DNA of 64,000 nt from Turritopsis dohrnii (GCA_027922465.2 BQMF02000602.1:124001-188000), one strand, 5' to 3'. Positions 10,801 through 24,200 are shown, counted from the first letter of the stretch. The notes: generated by a model not told the origin, from the sequence alone. Program-made: numbers and translations.

Positions 10801-12619
10801 ATACTGTTATAAACAATCTTATTAAAGTTCTAAATTTCCCTGACTTAAAGGGCAAAAAAACTTTTGTCTCCTGAACTTAGTGTGTTTACATTCAGACTGA
10901 AGACTGAAAGTTTAACTTTTAACTTTTTAAAACTTTTTAAATATTTTTGAAAGTCATCATTCAGTATATAACCTTCACCACCCAGGTCATGGAAATTTGG
11001 GCATAAAAATGAAACTTGTATACAAAAGAACACAGTTTTTAGCCATTTAAAAATTCCTGCAATTTAATTTATCCAAAAATCCATACACAAAATTCATAGT
11101 ATATACATTGTAAGCTTGAAGACATAGAAAGAAAATCAATGAACCAGTAGAAACAAACAGTTTTATGTCAACAGCTTCCTTGAATTGAAGAGAATGCATT
11201 TATGATAATCAATTTAGATTTCACATTGTAAATACTTTCAGCCCTTTCAAAAAATTTCACATACCAACTACAGCTTCATTGGCAGGAGCAACCACAACTT
11301 CGCTTTCAACAAGACACTCCATAATAAAAAAATTTCAACAGAAAATAATCAAACTGTTTCAGAATTTATCAAACTCTTATTAAGAACTTGTGAGAAATAA
11401 TTTTCAATTTATATATACATCATATTTATACATATTCTAATTTTTGTATTATCCTATTACGAAACCTAATTAGGGCAATAAAATAAAAGCAACACCTAAG
11501 CAATAAAAAAATATAGTACGCAAAACTAAACTTTGAATAGATAGGAAACTGTAACAACAGAGTTGAAAACTTTTGAAAGTCTGATAAAACTTGATGCTAT
11601 TTCCAAATATGGAATGAGTATGCAGTTTAGTGACATCTTTCACAGATCAATTTAGTAAACAAAAATATATTTGAAAACCAGAAACATTTTAGAAATATAT
11701 ATCTATATGTCTTATTGTTCAAATCTTTCTATTTTGCTTGTTGTGCAATTTTCCTCTTCCCAAATAAAGACATAGAAACTTTAAGTTTCAAACAAGAGAG
11801 GAACTTGACTTATTCATATGAAATGAAAAGAAAAAGTCTTTTGTTCATCAAAGAAAATAGAAGAAATATAATAATAGACTATTATATTATTATAATATAT
11901 GCAACAATAGAATGGAAAGCAAAATCTTAACTCACAAAAGTTTTATGACTGAATCATAGCTTTTCAAACCAAACTAAGGTCATATACAGAAAATTAGTTA
12001 TAGTTCAATTTCAATCAAATCGCTCTCAAGATGTGCCAGGGTTGTACTTTTATGTCCATACACCAGATGAAAGGATAATTTTTGAACAAAATTTTACCAT
12101 AAAATGCAAAATATTAGCAGCAGAGGTGAATAACATGTAGCTATGATGCCTATGTTTATTTGATGCTTTCGATATGATGATGATGAATTGATTAATTGCT
12201 CTGGACCCAGGACAGGAGGGAGGACAGGAGACAGAAATTATACATATATATACATATGTATGTATGTGCGTGTGTCATTATAATTGTGATTCGTAATTCT
12301 ATAATCAAGTACCATCCAGAAGATCGCGAGAGAGACTCAAAATCCTTTAAAACATGACGACCTCTTTCAAAAAGCCAGCAGTTTGATTGAGGAGGATATT
12401 ATAGTGGGCGATTTTTTCTATCTCCTCTTTCCCTTTAAATAAATGAATTTACTGTCCATCCTTCCATTGTTTAAAGATGAATCATTCTTGTAACGTTATT
12501 AAAGTAACTCCATTCTGCTCTGTGTGCTGCTGTCCTAGTTTATTTCATCCGCATGCACGTGGTAACAGCAATCTAACACGCCATCTTAGTTTTCACTTCC
12601 AGCATTAAATAATTATTCC
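7870..12619. other. Gene-poor AT-rich stretch
   Basis: No ORF longer than about 75 codons looks like protein here. There are short G-rich runs near 9080 and 9250-9440 (GGGCGCT-type text) that look like remains of repeats. Repeated TTCCCTGACTT motifs lie at 10560-10860, and a dinucleotide tract at 12240-12275. None could be given clear element ends. Confidence 0.4.
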
Positions 12620-12696
12620 TAATTTATGATAATATCACCGAGTTGCACTCGAGAGTGAGCCATAATTTATGATAATATCACTGAGTTGCACTCGAG
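12620..12696. repeat. Two-copy direct repeat, 43-bp period
   Basis: TAATTTATGATAATATCAC, then a GAGTTGCACTCGAG palindromic core, occurs at 12620-12653 and again at 12663-12696, differing at one base. Confidence 0.8.
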
Positions 12697-13229
12697 TGTA
12701 AAAAATGAACTACACAGTCCTGTCTATAGCGCGTACACCTACGGTTCCTAGCAAAAGTGTCCGCTATTATAGAGGTTTGGGGGTTTTCAGAGAAAAGACA
12801 CTTGAAAACTTAAAGATAACCTTGTCTTTACGTTATAATATGGCCGTAATTACAGTTTTACTTATGAGAGATGATTCGCTGGTTTGTGAACCAGAAGAAA
12901 GCAATGAGTATGATCAACACGCAGTTGCAGGAGTTTTCGATGATTGTCTTTCAAAAAACTGTTGGACATGGTCCACTCTATTAAAGTGAACTGGCATTTA
13001 AGTTTCTTCAATTTGAAAATCATCGCATTCGTGTTTGCTGTCGTCACAGGTAAAAGAGTGAATAGAGGAGCTGGTTTTGGACTTGAAATCCATGTTGATT
13101 ACATCTTTTATGTGGTGACAAACGAGTCGAAACATGGCTCAAAAAGGTTATCGAATCATAATTCATTTATTGTCTTTTTAATTTTCTTCAAAATTGGGGG
13201 TGTCCGCTATAAACAATTTTCCCTAAAAC

Positions 13230-13374
13230 TTCACGTTCAACTTGAGTCTCAACGCATTTTGCTTCACACACGTCGCACACAAGAAGAAGAGAATTAATGT
13301 ATGTCACATCTAACATTTTGCGTGACAGGCAAACAAACAAACAAAAAAACCAGAGCATCGGCTATTAATATAGA
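13230..13374 (-). mobile_element. 5' end of a Helitron-like repeat
   Basis: Read on the minus strand the repeat starts TCTATATTAATAGCCGAT at 13374, then a TTTG-rich run and TCACGCAAAATG. The same start occurs at 42715, where it precedes the Helitron Rep gene. The left boundary is unclear. It looks like a non-autonomous or truncated copy. Confidence 0.55.
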
Positions 13375-13870
13375 CTAACCGCCAAGGCGGCGTCGCTCGC
13401 CGCCCATGTTCAGCTTGCGTTGTGTCACCCCTAAGGAAAAATAAAATTGAGGAATTGACAACCGAAAGTGTACCCATATTGTAGAGTTTGAAAAACTGAT
13501 CAAAAAAATGTATGGGATCATTTTGCTACATACAACCGTTCCTGAAGATATCTTCGATCAAAAATTTTGATGACGTCACAGACCTATCCTCCCAAAAAAA
13601 TTAGGCCCAAATTTTTCGTCACCCCCATCGCCTATATCGCGGACCCCAAAAAAACGTATATTGATTACCGATATAATTTTTCCTAAACGTCGCGTTCGAT
13701 TTGAGTCTCGATGCAATGGCTTCACCACACTCACAATTGAGAAGAGAGAAATAATTTCTCTCACAGCTCAAATCTACCACCATCTCGCACGACAGACAAA
13801 TCATCAGACAAATCATCAAGACAAGTAGTTATCAAGATATCGTCGATCAAAAAATTTACTGACGTCACAG
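13375..13870 (-). mobile_element. 3' part of a Helitron-like repeat
   Basis: The 3' terminus on the minus strand is a 19-nt hairpin (GGCGGCG, loop, CGCCGCC) followed by TTGGCGGTTAG ending at 13375. It abuts directly the 5' terminus of the next copy (13374). Inside is text shared with 26690-26935 and 56855-57110 (AAAATTTTGATGACGTCA and similar). The canonical CTAG is mutated to TTAG. Confidence 0.5.
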
Positions 13871-14149
13871 ACCCCGTTTTCAGAAACGTTAAGACATAAT
13901 TTTTTTCACCCCATCGCCACCCAGTATCGCAAACCATCAAAAACGTCAGTTATTCCAGCAGCGAAATCGATATTGAATTGTCAATGAACGAATAAATATC
14001 ACGGGATTTAACTCTTTTTTCAGCAGCAATCTCAGCTGCATTTTTCTTTTTATTAAACAAAGAGCCACTTGGCTTGAAGACTTCCTTGTCTCAATAATTT
14101 TTGTGAAGGATTGTTGTCTCAAAAATACAATATTGCTGAATTGCCAAAT

Positions 14150-14315
14150 TTTGGTCAAAACCGACAATAACTGCCAAATTCAAAATCAGCATCTTTCAAT
14201 TGTGCTTTGTGCAAAATTTTATGAAAATAGGAGAAGTTTTGCAATTTGGTCAAATATTGACCCGAATTGCCCAAATGTGGTCAAATCTAAGAAAATAATT
14301 GTCAAATTCGAAAAT
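14150..14315. repeat. Satellite-like repeat units, left part
   Basis: One to two units of the family that continues at 14861-15625 (core TTCAATTGTGCTTTGTGCAA, ATGAAAATAGGAGAA, TTTGGTCAAATATTG, CCGAATTGCCCAAAT). The array is split here by the 545-bp element at 14316-14860. Confidence 0.75.
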
Positions 14316-14860
14316 TAGTCCGGTGGCGAAATGGGATATTTTGCTTGCACCCAAACAATTAGTATAGGCTTTTTGTTTTATTTTCTCATTATATGGTCTC
14401 TTGGGACTTGTTTTGCCAAGCTGCCAAAGCGTTTTTCAACGTTTTTGGCCCTTTTTTGCTGAGTCAGCAAAATTTCAAACTCAAATAATCTCACGATCTA
14501 GCCATATGGAAACCTTATAAATTATACCTCTAATCGATAGTACTCTTCTAGACGCGTCTGATTAAGGTGATTTTTTTTTCACACATAGTTTTCTCAAAAA
14601 TGCTGACGTCAGCATAAAATATTGCGTTTCTAAAGACGTCTCGTCCAATTCTGGGGGACTAAGTCGACCAAATTAGACAAATGACCCCATTTTGGAGATC
14701 TACTCTTCAAGCCCGATCTGATGGTACAATCAGTTTTAGCTAAATACAAACTTCGAAAATCGGCTTTCTAAGGACACTGACCCTACCCATATCATGAGAA
14801 AATAAAATAAAAACCCATATATACTAATTGTATGGGTGACCAAAGACCGCCACCGGACTA
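14316..14860. mobile_element. 545-bp TIR element inside satellite array
   Basis: Imperfect TIRs of about 75 bp: TAGTCCGGTGGCG at 14316 and its complement ending at 14860, with ACAATTAGTATA and TTTTATTTTCTCAT conserved further in. It is flanked by AAT on both sides (14313-14315 and 14861-14863). No ORF. It cleanly interrupts a repeat unit of the surrounding array. The 3-bp TSD suggests a PIF/Harbinger-type donor; this is inferred from TSD size only. Confidence 0.75.
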
Positions 14861-15625
14861 AATCTTCGCCGTTCAATTGTGTTTTGTGCAATTTTTTGTG
14901 AATATTGGAGAACTTTCTTAATTTGGGCTAAATTTGGCCCGAATTTTCAAATCTCACAAAGTCATTGTCGATTTCGAAATCAGCACCTTTTTCAATTGTG
15001 CTTTGTGCAAATCTTTATAAAATATATTGGAGAACTTTCGTAATTTAGTCCAAATTTTGCCCGAATTGCCCAATTCTGATCAAATCGGGCAAAATGACTG
15101 TCAAAATTTGATAGCACCTTTCAAATGTGATCCGTGCAAAATTTTGCGAAAATTGAAGAACTTTCGAAATTTGGTACACATTTGGCCCGAATTGCCCAAT
15201 TTTAGTCAAACCGACAGAAATAATTCATCAAATTCGAAATCAGCACCTTTTCAATTGTGCTTTGTGCAAATTTTTATGAAAGTAGGAGAAGTTTTGAAAT
15301 TTTGGTCAAATATTGGCCTGAATTGCCCAAATGTGGTCAAATTCGAAATCAGTGCCGTTCAATTGTGTTTTGTACAAATTTTTATGAATATTGGAAAACT
15401 TTCGTGATTGGCCCAAATTTGGCCAAATCTGACAAAAATGACTGTCAAAAATCAGCACCTTTCAATTGGCGATGTGTGCAAATTTTTATGAAATTTGGAG
15501 AACTTTCGAAATTTGGTCCTAGTCAAACCTGACAAAAATAATGATCAAATTCGAAATCAGCACCTTTTCAATTGTGATTTGTGCAAATTTTTATGAAAAC
15601 TGGAGAACTTTCGAAATTCAGGCAA
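14861..15625. repeat. Tandem array, ~105-125-bp units
   Basis: At least seven diverged units, starting near 14872, 14993, 15117, 15252, 15357, 15460 and 15567, each beginning TTCAATTGTG or close to it. Unit lengths vary by internal deletion. Apparent ORFs in this interval are products of the repeat and not genes. Confidence 0.8.
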
Positions 15626-15992
15626 AATGCCATCGATCATCCTTTCTAAGATATAAATCCGATGCTGAATAATAATGTTAGGCAAGCTGATAATGACTCA
15701 GGAGAGAGAGGAAAAGTTGAACATATTGGCAAAAGTTTTCCCGCAAAATTTCAAACTCGAAAGGCCGCGAAAGGTTCTGTTCCAGAGTATTGCCTTCAAA
15801 ACATTATTGTGTTTTTGTATATGATATTTTAAGGTTAAAATAAGGTTAAGATTAAAATATATATTATTAACAAAAAGTCAATTCCAATTATCATCTCGAA
15901 TGTACATAGCCAAGAAGTAATTTCAAACTTAGCCGTCAATGACAGTTGTAGCTGTCGAAACGTAGCCAAAACAAACTTGTTTGTTCATGACA

Positions 15993-16229
15993 CAGGGACG
16001 ACGGAAGGTTATTTAAGGTGGTACGGCGAGCGTAGCGCGTGAAACCCGCGAAGCGCCCGTAGGGCACTAAGCGGGTTATATGCAGCTGGGGGTTTGGGGG
16101 GCGCTGTAAGCAGAGAACGAAACAGAGAAGAATTTTTTTTGTACGTTTATTATTCAAAAAAACGACGAAAGTTATCGAAATTCTGGTACGGCGGTCGCCG
16201 TACCTGCCGTACCCGGTGCGTCGTCCCTG
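15993..16229. mobile_element. 237-bp hAT-like MITE with 5-bp TSD
   Basis: TIR CAGGGACGACG at 15993-16003 and its complement ending at 16229, flanked by TGACA on both sides (15988-15992 and 16230-16234). The interior has GC-rich palindromes and the motif GCAGCTGGGGGT...GGGGGGCGCTGTAAGC, which also occurs in the element at 517-1174. No coding capacity. Confidence 0.85.
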
Positions 16230-16855
16230 TGACATGATAAACTCTGATTTATTCATTTGAAATCTCAAGTTCATGTTAATTCATGAAAACTCAATTTCTT
16301 AGCAAGGGAGGCTCGGATTTGGACTTCCAGTTTACCGAATTTGCAAACATTTTCACTAAGTACTGGAAGATATTGATTTCGAATTTGACAGACATTTTGT
16401 CAGATTTGACCAAAAAAGGGCATTTCGGCAACATTATATATTTTGAGAATGTTTTATTGTAGTTGAGAGTAGATATGGGTCATTGTGACACGTCCTGAAG
16501 TCTTCAAGCCAAGCGGCTTCTTGTCTTACATAAGGAATACTCCGACGCATGAAGGGCTAAAAATAACAGACGGATAACGGTCAAGCATCGGGAGAAAAAC
16601 ATGCTTGATCGAGAGAAACAAATTCTCGCGGTCATTTTGCCCGGTAGAATTTATTTAAACAAATATTTCACTTACTAAACTCTTTGTAAAGCGATTATAG
16701 GTTCTACTAAAAAATCTGTTAATCTGATGTAATTATTTGGTACTATATGACCATATTTGCACCATGCCTTTCAATTTGAATAGAAAAAACATTTTTTACA
16801 GGATTGAATGCTTTGACAATGATATATAAGCGAAGCGCGAAGATAAGTGAATATA

Positions 16856-17411
16856 CAGTCGACTCTCGATATTTCGAACTGTCAGGAGACCGGGAGAAAA
16901 GTTCGAGATATCGAGAAAGGGGTAGGAAGTTTTCTTCGCTTAGATTTTCTGCCATTTTTTTCCAGCGAGATCAGTAATTTGTTTTATTCTTAACCCAGGT
17001 TGATATTGTGTTCTTTGGACGCCATATCTTTGGGCTAACTCTTTTTTAGACATCCTTTTCTCTGCAAGTCTTTCAATGCTTCACATTTTTCTACAACAGA
17101 TTTGTTTGTAAGAAGAGATAATCAATTAATCTTTTTTAAAAAAACTAGATTCATATATACTTTTCGAAAATTCGAATTTATAAAAATGGAATTTTATATC
17201 AAAACATCAGTAAATGCGAAAATCACCCCCGGAATTTCTGAAAATTTTTGGAAAAGTTCGAGATAACGAGAGAAAATCAGTCAGGGATCGGAAATATTGT
17301 TCGAGATACCGAGAGGATTTTGGCCCAAACAAGTGCGTAGTTTCCAAGGGACCGGGAAGAAAGTTCGAGATACCGAAAAGTTTGAGTTATCGAGTATTCG
17401 AGAGTCGACTG
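16856..17411 (-). mobile_element. Truncated pogo/Tigger-like element
   Basis: TIR CAGTCGACTCTCGA at 16856 and its complement ending at 17411, each flanked by TA. Further inverted motifs (GTTCGAGATAtCGAG type) lie inside both ends. On the minus strand around 16960-17080 a short stretch reads KRMSKKELAQRYGVQ, like the helix-turn-helix at the N-terminus of pogo/CENP-B-type transposases. The rest of the transposase is absent, so this is an internally deleted derivative. Confidence 0.8.
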
Positions 17412-17413
17412 TA

Positions 17414-19887
17414 AGTGAATATAAATCATTGGGTTATGATGATTGTGTTTAGCACAGAATCGCGAATGAAATGATTTGATTGGTTATCGGAATTACATAA
17501 ACGGAATATGGAAAACTTCTATATAACTTCTGATGGAATGTAATTACGAAAAGCTTAATGTGAAACCAACGTATTTGACGTAAAACGCAAATCAAAAATT
17601 AAAGTTCTTTCTAAAATTCTACAAGTTCTGTTGCAGACCGTTTCCATTTTAGTGGAAATTTCAAGATTTTAAAACTGTTTGACTTTTAAGCAGCGAACCA
17701 AACATTTTTCCGCTCCGAATTTAACGATTCAGTTCAAAATTGTAAAATAATATTGCAATTTGGTCGATGCAACTATTGACCTGTTGCTTACCTCACAAAA
17801 AAATTCTCCTATTCTTATGACAAAACAACTTTTGTGTGTGTGTGTGATAAGGGATTAAAAATTTCGATTTCGCATCATGATGTGTTATTGCATAGTGATC
17901 TCATCACCAGGCTGTCAGGAATAATTTAATGTCATTGAGGAATAATATGGGAGGGGGGTCTAAAAGAGGATATTGTTTTGTGTTCGATAAAAAGACTCGA
18001 AATATAGACGAGTTTCTAGCGAGAACTAAAAGTTTATCTGTATGAAATAAAATTATAATGACCCCTGAATAGATCAATACCATTCATGTTGGAGTATACA
18101 GCATTTATCAAGAAAAACTGACTATGTTTATAAACACTGTGTCTACAAAAGCTCATTAGAAACTTTTTTAGTTGACACTGTTCAGGTCTTTTAGGTCAGT
18201 ATTAATAAAGGAGTAATGAAAGATCAAAGATACTTTTGATCAAATGTTATTCTAAAAATATGTTTTCATTATATACATAAATACAATAACAAACTCATTA
18301 TAATATATTAACATTATAAGACTAAGAGGAACTATAAAATATATACTCGTTCTTTGCCTTACAGATTTTGTGGAATAGTTGATAACTTATAATCAAATCA
18401 GGGATAAAAGTCAGGTTTGACTGTGATTTGGAGAAACATGTTTAGTCAATTTAGAATATTTCAAAGTACAAAGACTATCAGCGCAACATACAGATAGATA
18501 AAATGAAAACTGGCAGCAGCAGTTAAAAAAGTTTGGAAATCGTTAGTTTAATTCAAAGATTTTCTTAAAAATATGGAACTGCCAATCCAAACATTTTGTG
18601 AAAAACAGAAATTCTTTCAAACATCTTGTAAGAATATGAAAATGAGCTTTAACATATTATATTTTCAAAAATCAATAAAATCAAGCAAAAGTTCTGATAC
18701 ACATATACAAGCAAAAACAGAATGCTATGCTTAGAGGTGCCTGTCCACATTTGTAGATGCATAATTGATCATTAACATCACATATTCAACATTTCAGAAC
18801 TAAACATTAAAGAAAACTATGTTAATATTAAGCAATTGAACAATGAGTGAGTTTTATTTAAGACAAAGCGGGCCAATTTTGACTGTGCGGGTTTTAATGG
18901 CATCACTCATCATTATATACAATCATTAATTCATATGATTAATTTATAGATGTCATCACAGGTAAAATTTCAATACAATAGTAATACAGACGCGGCCACG
19001 AAACATTTTAAATTAACGAAGAGAAATTTTACAAAATGTGGCTTCAATCATTATAATGAAACTCCTTGCCCAACTGAAATTATATATTCAATTAGTAATA
19101 CATACAGTAACAATGTTGCAAACTAAATCTCAAAAGCATAATTTGGATCATGCCTTAGAAATAGAAAACATTTGAAAATCATCTACTCACTGTGAAAAAA
19201 ATTATCAAAGAAAGCTGACAAAGAAAAGAAATGTTATACATTCATTATTATGTTATTATGTGTTGAAGATAAAAGAAATTGAAACATATTATACACTCCT
19301 ACCAAATAATAGTTAGCTATTCATAACAGCTTTTTTGAACTGTTGTTTAATAAGAAAAAGACTTACAATAACTAAAAATTGAAAAAAGGTCGAGATTTAT
19401 AAAACCCCAAAATATAAAAACATTATTCCAAAATAATAATTGCAATTGGAAGTAGTATGTGCAGTATATGAAAAAATGAAACACCAAAAATAGAGGAGCA
19501 GTAAAATATTCGAAAACAAAATAATAATATATTTATTCACACAACGTTTCACACAATGTTGGATGAGAGACATCATGCATTACACCACACTGAGAACGTC
19601 GTTTCTTCTTACCAACAGTACATTACATACCATGTTTGTTTGCTTGTAATTCCATTCATGACTTCTAGAGTATTTTCAATCTATATATATTACGTCATTG
19701 GACGATTTCATTGGAGGACGCAACAATAGTGCGTTATTCATATGTTAATAGGTACATTTTTATTTACGGTACGGATATTGGTGCTACATCAGTCTTTAGC
19801 TCTAGTCGCAATGTGCCTTCTATGTACTCTTTATCTTCCTGGTGAGATTCTTTATCCTCATTATAAGGTGGCAGCTTTCCTTGGCCT
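17414..19887. other. AT-rich, no feature assigned
   Basis: No gene-like ORF, splice-consistent exon or bounded repeat was found in about 2.5 kb. Only a short TG run near 17835. Confidence 0.4.
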
Positions 19888-20436
19888 TCATAGATTAATT
19901 TTCGCTTGTTGTTGCATAAATACTAAAGTCATTTGTTGTTGCTGTTCCATGGAATTACTCATTTGCTCATTTTCCATTTTCTCTTTCAGATAAACAACAG
20001 TGTCTGCACCATTATTTCTATTTGTACGTTTCATAGATTCAGTTAAAGGTGATGTTTCTCCTAAAGTTTATAAAGATTTTCTACATATCTCCTGAGCTTT
20101 TTTCCGGTTAGTTTCCAATTTAAATTCTTCATCTGCTAAATTGAACCTCTCGAGCAGGTCAGCTAAGGCCTCATCCACCTCTGTGATCTCTGGTGCTATG
20201 CCAGAAGCTTTGCCCTCATCTTTAAGATGTTTTCTGTAGTTTGTACACAGAGTATTGAAATGACCACGAACTGATCTTTTTGTGACCATGAAGTTGGGTT
20301 CAGGTATTCCATTCAATACTTCAGCAATGTCTTCCCATATCTGCCCTTGTTCAACTGAACCGTGATTGTGTTTCTAAGGTTCTTTAACCAAAATTTCTCT
20401 CAACATCAGCATGTTATGCTGCTCTGTCCATCTCAT
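19888..20436 (-). pseudogene. Dead Harbinger Myb/SANT-like partner gene
   Basis: The minus-strand frame starts MRWTEQHNMLMLREILVKEP and then hits an in-frame TAG. It continues through GQIWEDIAEVLNG and the helical segment VRGHFNTLCTNYRKHL, stops again near 20068, and resumes with NRNNGADTVVYLKEKME. The order and motifs match the SANT-like genes inside the Harbingers at 49516 and 55236, including the DTVVYL segment near the end. Two stops and a missing middle portion show it is not functional. No transposase or TIR pair was found beside it. Confidence 0.7.
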
Positions 20437-20630
20437 GGCAGAACTAGAAAAATCAAATTTGAAAATGTTAAATACACAAACAGTTCAGGTGTTTCTCTAT
20501 GCAGGTTCTTTTAATGATTTTTGGTATCTTTCCTTGCTTACTCTTCAAAAAAAGTAACGATCATAAACACTTCTGTTTAAAAAAATATTAGAAGCGACAA
20601 ATTTTATTATTTTGTTAAATTTAATGAAGA

Positions 20631-20700
20631 CTAGCCACCAAGGCAGCGTCACTCGCCGCCCATGTCCACCTGCTCTGTATCACTGTATTAATAAATGTCA
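20631..20700 (-). mobile_element. Helitron 3' terminus
   Basis: On the minus strand a 19-nt hairpin (GGCGGCG...CGCTGCC) is followed by TTGGTGGCTAG, ending at 20631 and followed by T. This is the Helitron 3' rule (hairpin, then CTRR, then T). It resembles the terminus at 13375. The upstream extent is not defined. Confidence 0.55.
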
Positions 20701-20829
20701 AATTTCTTTATAAACGGCTCGAACAACTTGTGCTCAACCAGAAGCAGATCTGAAGTCACAACCTCTGGTAAAACCAATCTTTTATCAGTGTAACAATACA
20801 CTCAAAACGTAGAGAGAGAAAACTTCAAC

Positions 20830-20832
<3 letters not shown>

Positions 20833-20873
<41 letters not shown>
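20833..20873. repeat. (ATT)n microsatellite
   Basis: About 13 perfect ATT units. It lies about 400 bp beyond the 3' end of the LINE ORF and might be the tail of that element, but the intervening sequence does not prove it. Confidence 0.9.
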
Positions 20874-21271
20874 AACAATATTTATACAGGTTGATTTCGT
20901 TCAGAAAATTAAATATTCTGTTATCAATGAAAGACCTGTTTAAAAGAAATGTAAATAATAAAATTAACTATGTTAAAAAATTATATATACATATAAAACA
21001 CATATACATATACATAGGGCTGAAGTACCTGGGTATAAGGCTCTTGTAATGGAGTGTATAGTATGAGCAATAAAGAGTGTAGAAGTATGATTAATCGCAT
21101 ACACCCTCACATATGGACCAGTAAAGAAAAACCAAAAAGAGGCACGGAGACTTATAAAAAAGAAATTAATTTATTACTGTAAACTACCATAAAATACGTG
21201 AGGAACAGTGGAAAGGCAAGATTACCACAATACGAGTAAAAAACTTGTGCATCTGGATCGTTAAAAGAGAA

Positions 21272-24200
21272 CTAGAAATCATAGTTCATCATCATTCGTT
21301 TAAATTTTGTATAAAATAATTCATTTCTCAGGTTACCGTCAATCTGATTATAAATGAATGCTCCTTGAAATTTGAAAGTTCTGCGACCCGCTTCCGTTTT
21401 TATTTTTGGAATCTTCAACAACGAACCATTTCCGCGAGTGTTGTGACAATGGTTTTGTCGAGTGAAGACAATATCGTAATCAGAGGATATACCATTTATA
21501 CAACGCCACACATCAACTGCTACTCGTCTTTTTCTGAGAGTGATGATCGGATCCCAGGTGCAATCATTATTGATGATTCGTTTCCCACGGTCGTGAATTT
21601 TTTGCAGTTTTCAATTCGATGATTGGCACATATTGCAATATATTGGATAACAATACAATAAAATTGGCATAATCATAGTCTTGTATATGGATTCAGCAAC
21701 ATAAGGACTAACGTTGTGTCGAATTCTTGAAAGGAGTCCTAAACGACTTGAAGCTTTCTTGTACATTCGATTTATTTGGGAAGTTAAGTTAAGACCACTG
21801 TTTAGGAGAACAACCAGATATTCATACTGTTTTTCCTCATTTATTTTGACACCATTGATAGATATTTCACAAGCACCAGATTTACTGATAATTTGGTGTG
21901 TACCATATAAAACAAATTCCGTTTTCCCTTTTTTAAGGTTCATTACTAGGCAGTTGTCAGAGAACCATTTAGCGATTATATTGATTTCTGAATTTAGGGT
22001 ATTTTGAATAACAGATACGTCTTTGTCAGCGAAATAAATAACTGCATCGTCAGCATATAATAGTATATGTGAGGAGTTCAAAGAAAGGTACAAATCGTTT
22101 ATTAATAGACAAAATAACAATGGACCCAGTATGGATCCTTGTGGTACTCCATGTGTCATGGGTTGTATACTTGAAGGAACATTATCTATCACAACATATT
22201 GTGTTCTATTGAAAAGATAATCCGTTAACCAAGAAAGCTCAATGTTCTTTATACCATAGAGAGGTAGTTTAGAAAGCAAACAAGCATGATGAACTGTATC
22301 AAAGGCTTTCCTTAAATCAATATATACCGCTCCAGTCAAGTTACGTTTATCCATACCAGATCGAATGAATTCAACTAGCTTGGTTACTGCGTGCTGTGTT
22401 GATTTGCCTTTACGAAAACCAAACTGATATGGACATAACAAGTTATTATCTTCAAGATATTGACTAAGCTGTTGATATTCAATTTTCTCAATGACTTTTG
22501 ATAAGATGTTGAGAACAGAAATTGGTCGATAGTTGTCAATTAACATGCGACTATCTGATTTGTGTAAGGGTGTTACCTTTGCTTGTTTTTCTAGTGTTGG
22601 GAACATTCCTGTTTTAAAACTTAGGTTGATCAGCATGGATATTGGTGCGGCAAGTTCTTCTGCAGCGTCTTTTATTAACTTGGCTGGGATATTATCAGGA
22701 CCAGCTGATTTATTGGTTTTTAATTTCTTCAATTTAGACAGTACATCTGAAGAATCAACTTCTTTAAACTGAAATCGGGTGTGATTTGGATTTAATTTGT
22801 CCATAACATTTTGGAAATTGAATATTTTCCAAGTGTCAACAGAGAGATAACAATGACGTAATGTTGCAGCAACTTTACTGAAAAATGAACAGAAGGTATT
22901 AGCGATTTCTTTTTTGTTCGACGATCTTACATCATCTATAATTATGGTTGAGATGTTGTTGTTATTTTTCTTCTTTGTTGGAAAACATTTTTTCACATTT
23001 CTCCAAAAGTCGTCTGCACCATTTTTACGGAATAAATTGCAACAATAGTTCGCTTTGGCTTTTCGTATTATGCTAGTCACGTGATTTCTCATTATTTTAT
23101 AGCGTGACCAGTCATGTTCACTGTTTTTTCTTCTAGCTTGTTTCAACAAGTAGTCTCTCTCTTGAATTTTCGTTTTGATCGTTTTAGTTAACCACGGGCT
23201 AGGTTTTCCGCGCATCATTGTTTCTTTGAGAGGTACATGGTTTTCGACTAAGGTACAGAGAAGTTTTTTAAACTTTTCCCAAGCGATGTTTATATCTGAT
23301 GAAAATATAAAGTTTTGCCAAGGTATGTTAGGAACATCTTCCTTGAACTGTTCTTTATCGTACTTAGAGTAATCTCTCATTAATGATTTCCGTGGTACAA
23401 ATTTTTGGACATGTAATTTCCTAATGACTCCGACGAGATCGTGATCACTGATGCTACACAGAAAAACGATGGTGTCAGCAATTTTTGTTTGGTCTGTTGT
23501 TATGACGATATCAATCAGCGTTGTTGAATCTTTCGTTATTCGAGTGGGTTTATCTATAACTTGTTTAAAGCCATTAATTTTTATCAAATCTTTTAACACT
23601 TTTTGATGACTAGCTACAAGGTAATTGATGTTCAAATCTCCTGCCAGCAATATCTCTTTGTTCTCGCTTATTGCTGTTGAAATCATATCATCAAAAATAG
23701 CCGTAAAATCTTTATGTAAGTGACGAGAACTTTCCGGGGGTTTGTAAAGTACGCTTATCAATAAAGACTTTGATTTCTGGGTGAATAACTCGATCCAGAT
23801 TGATTCTATATCATTCTTCTCTAAGTCAGACCTTCTATGGAAACTTAAGTCATTTCTGATATAGCATAACACACCGCCAAATGTGCCTTTTTTACGATCT
23901 CTTCAAACGATGGTGTATCCGTCTATGTGAAGTTCTGTGTCGGAAACCGATTTATTTAAGTGTGTTTCTGATATACTGAAAATTTGGATATTTTTGTGTG
24001 TATCAGAAAGTAAGAGTTTGACTTTATCAATTTTTCCCAATATTCCATTGATGTTCAAATGAAAAAACTTTAATCCTCTTTTCCTAACGAATCCATCAAG
24101 AGTTTCGTTGGAATAATGAGCATGGTCTTCTTCGGGAGTATTAACAAAACAAGTACTGCAGTAAAGTTTTTCGCGACCATTTTCGAAACAATCTTTTAAA

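Noticed and set aside
12705..13297. Plus-strand ORFs of 94 and 117 codons
   Set aside because: They lie in repeat-derived sequence (GTGTCCGCTAT motifs and Helitron-like text) and have no domain-like content.
15027..15532. ORFs of 126 and 91 codons on the plus strand
   Set aside because: Both arise from the tandem array at 14861-15625 and repeat its unit in translation.
15936..16274. 112-codon minus-strand ORF
   Set aside because: It runs straight through a MITE, both its TIRs and its TSD, and has no protein-like content.
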